Source of the DNA: Pseudarthrobacter sp. NIBRBAC000502772
Lineage (GTDB): Bacteria > Actinomycetota > Actinomycetes > Actinomycetales > Micrococcaceae
Length of the DNA stretch: 64,000 nucleotides
Assembly (NCBI RefSeq): GCF_006517235.1
Contig: NZ_CP041188.1
Span: forward strand, 1,550,001 to 1,614,000
Reading direction: 5' to 3'
The notes under the pieces are model-generated. The model worked only from the letters and a program-made list of their open reading frames with translations. It was not told the DNA's origin and did not search any database. Below, piece by piece: positions 62,413 through 64,000 of the stretch (position 1 is the first letter of the stretch; every line of letters starts with the position of its first letter). Position numbers and translations under genes: made by a program.

Positions 62413-62541
62413 CAGTTAGGCGTGGTTGCCCTTGGGGCCCGCCCGGCCGACATCGGGCAGACAGGCAGCGAGCAGTGGCACGTCCTGGCTGACCCTGAAG
62501 GCAACGAGTTCTGCCTCCTTCGCAGGCGGCTTGACCCCTGA
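62413..62541 (+). pseudogene. Fragment of a VOC (glyoxalase-like) gene, C-terminal end
   Basis: The plus strand reads VVALGARPADIGQTGSEQWH then VLADPEGNEFCLLRRRLDP and TGA at 62539-62541. LADPEGNEFC is the typical end of glyoxalase/bleomycin-resistance-type proteins. The rest of the gene is missing; the istB remnant adjoins it, so insertion or deletion probably removed the 5' part. Confidence 0.7.
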
Positions 62542-62555
62542 CCGGCCCGCCGGGG

Positions 62556-63857
62556 CTAACCCAACAAGTTTCTCCCCGTTTCGCTCGTGCCAGCCCGGAA
62601 CGCCAAATACCGCGCATCCCCGCGACCCACCAGCCGTCCCAATGCCTCCACCGCCTGCGAATCCGCAGCCCCCATATCCGTGGACAGCCACCGCACCAGG
62701 AGCCCGGCATCGCCGCTGGACCGCACGGCCGATCCCAGGGCAAGGTCCAGCTGGTCCCGAAGCAGTTGAACGGCCATGGCTCCTGATCGGCTGAGCAGGG
62801 GAGCCGGGTACGCCTCGAGCGCCTCTGCGACCTGTCCTTCGCGCAGCAGCCGCAGGACCCGCCCCGAATCCGAACGTCCGCTCAGGCCGGCAACGAACCG
62901 GTAGGGGTTCGACTCCACGGCATCGCCCAGCATCGAGCGGACCCGGAACATCTCGGTGCGGATGGCCGCCGTGGTGCCCGCATCGCCGTAGAGCTCGTAG
63001 GCGAGTTCCTCGGCGGTCCAGCCCTGGGTCCGTGAATCTAGCAGCGCCAGGATTTCCGCGCGGCGCAGCGTCAGCGGCACGCGGCTGCCGTCCCGGAACA
63101 CCGCGGCAGGCTTGTCCCCGAGCAGCTCCAGTGATTCAACGGCCGCAACCGGCCGGTGGACGGCCTGCCGGGACGCACGGGCTGGAGCTGAAGCACCCAA
63201 GGAGGTCCCGCCGTCGGGCGTTCCCAACAGCGCCTCCGCCACCCGGACGGCGCACCGCACCATGCGCAGCGTGTCGGCGCTGAGGGTGTCCAGCGGTCCG
63301 GAGACGTCGAGCACGCCCAGCAGCCTGCCCGTGGCCGGGTCCGTGATGGGCGCCGCCGTGCAGGCCCACTCATGGTGCGTGCGGACCAGGTGCTCGGCGG
63401 AGAACAGCTGCACCGGCCGGCCGGTGACCAGTGCTTCGCTGATGGCGTTGGTGCCGATCCCGGCCTCGGACCAGTCGGCCCCTTCGGAGAACTCCAGTCG
63501 GTCCGCCCGCCGCAGCACCTCCTGGCTGCCCACCCGCCACAGGATCTCGCCGCGGGCGTCGGTGAGCACCAGCAGGTGCCGGCCGGAAGTTGAATCGTCG
63601 GCCAGCAGGTCATGGAGCGCCGGCATGACCTGCTGCAGCCGGTGCTCCCGCCGCAGCTCCAGGACGTCGGCGGCGTCGTGCAGGTGCCGCGGGCTGTGCT
63701 GGTCCGGGCTGATGCCCAGGGCCATGGAGCGGCGCCATGAATCCGCCAGGTCGTTGGGGATCTCCGGGCGCGGGACGCCGGAGATGACCAGTTCGTGGGC
63801 GCGGCGCAGGGCGCGCGAATACTTCGCCGGGTCCGAAAACCTCAGGCCGTAGTCCAA
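62556..63857 (-). CDS. GAF-domain transcriptional regulator (AcoR-like N-terminus, no sigma54 domain)
   Basis: The 433-residue protein has an N-terminal helical part (SRALRRAHELVISGV, DLADSWRRSMALGISPDQ). A GAF domain follows (about 80-230; VLTDARGEILWRVGS, WSEAGIGTNAISEAL, CTAAPITDPATGRLLGVLDV), then a C-terminal winged-helix-like region (LTLRRAEILALLDSRTQGWT, EELAYELYGDAG). This matches GAF regulators found next to aldehyde or alcohol dehydrogenase genes in actinobacteria, but no such gene is in view. I prefer TTG 63857 because AGGAGG lies 8 nt upstream and relatives begin near LDYGLRF; a longer GTG start exists at 63950. Confidence 0.82.
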   Translation of the reverse strand: MDYGLRFSDPAKYSRALRRAHELVISGVPRPEIPNDLADSWRRSMALGISPDQHSPRHLHDAADVLELRREHRLQQVMPALHDLLADDSTSGRHLLVLTDARGEILWRVGSQEVLRRADRLEFSEGADWSEAGIGTNAISEALVTGRPVQLFSAEHLVRTHHEWACTAAPITDPATGRLLGVLDVSGPLDTLSADTLRMVRCAVRVAEALLGTPDGGTSLGASAPARASRQAVHRPVAAVESLELLGDKPAAVFRDGSRVPLTLRRAEILALLDSRTQGWTAEELAYELYGDAGTTAAIRTEMFRVRSMLGDAVESNPYRFVAGLSGRSDSGRVLRLLREGQVAEALEAYPAPLLSRSGAMAVQLLRDQLDLALGSAVRSSGDAGLLVRWLSTDMGAADSQAVEALGRLVGRGDARYLAFRAGTSETGRNLLG

Positions 63858-64000
63858 AACAGTGTCCTCCTCACCGGCGGCGTCCTTGCCGGCAGTGCCC
63901 GTGTAACGCGGTTGAAACCCCCACTGCGTTGCAATGGTGATGCAGCTCACGCCCGTCCCAGCATATCGCAGGGGATTCCTGCGGGACGGGCCGCCGGGAC

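Noticed and set aside
1..64000. tRNA or rRNA genes
   Set aside because: I looked for T-loop and other conserved segments by eye and found none convincing. A covariance search would be needed to exclude them.

Overview
The window is high-GC, compact DNA whose gene content (KdpD-like kinase, DHA2/DHA1 and APC transporters, PadR, Lrp and ArsR-SRPBCC regulators, DrmAB-type proteins) fits an actinobacterium of the Micrococcaceae, most like Arthrobacter or Pseudarthrobacter. That placement comes from gene content and codon style only; no rRNA or tRNA is present to confirm it.

Layout. 1-6520: ordinary genes (ArsR-SRPBCC fusion regulator, SnoaL-like protein, MFS exporter, PadR regulator with its membrane partner, glycosyltransferase). 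6591-17798: a potassium/ion-transport block with TrkH and a KimA-like APC permease in one operon, an ABC exporter pair, a KdpD-like sensor with a frameshifted kdpE, and a second large APC permease. 17825-21727: MFS transporter, lipid kinase, a frameshifted ketopantoate-reductase-like gene and a small ferredoxin-fold protein. 21830-22297: a small GSY-repeat protein with its own promoter and a very long terminator hairpin. 22313-23470: a graveyard of fragments copied from neighbouring genes. 31005-35959: a probable aromatic amino-acid cluster (TPP decarboxylase, Lrp regulator, aminotransferase, permease).

The rest is a large accessory and defence region in several islands. 23625-29517: two overlapping DUF262 proteins (one with a DUF1524 nuclease tail), a TIGR02391 protein and a phospholipase-D nuclease fused to a PUA/EVE-like domain. 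36064-37835: an endonuclease VII protein with five zinc-binding repeats beside a 46/47-bp tandem repeat. 37935-40882: decayed permease, nitrilase, SRPBCC and integrase genes. 40883-45241: a STAND NTPase with TPRs divergent from a GHKL ATPase carrying a TIGR02391-like tail. 45516-61856: a NaeI-like endonuclease homologue, a broken IS110-family element with structured ends, a four-gene overlapping operon (DrmB, DrmA, NERD-UvrD helicase, 1573-aa HATPase-SF2 helicase), a frameshifted vsr and a C5 cytosine methyltransferase. The operon plus methyltransferase looks like a DISARM-related restriction system; its composition and the altered NaeI active site are the most notable points of the window.

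Several genes differ from an intact reading frame by a single base (kdpE, the panE-like gene, vsr, the IS110 transposase). Some sit at homopolymers, so both true decay and sequence error must be considered.
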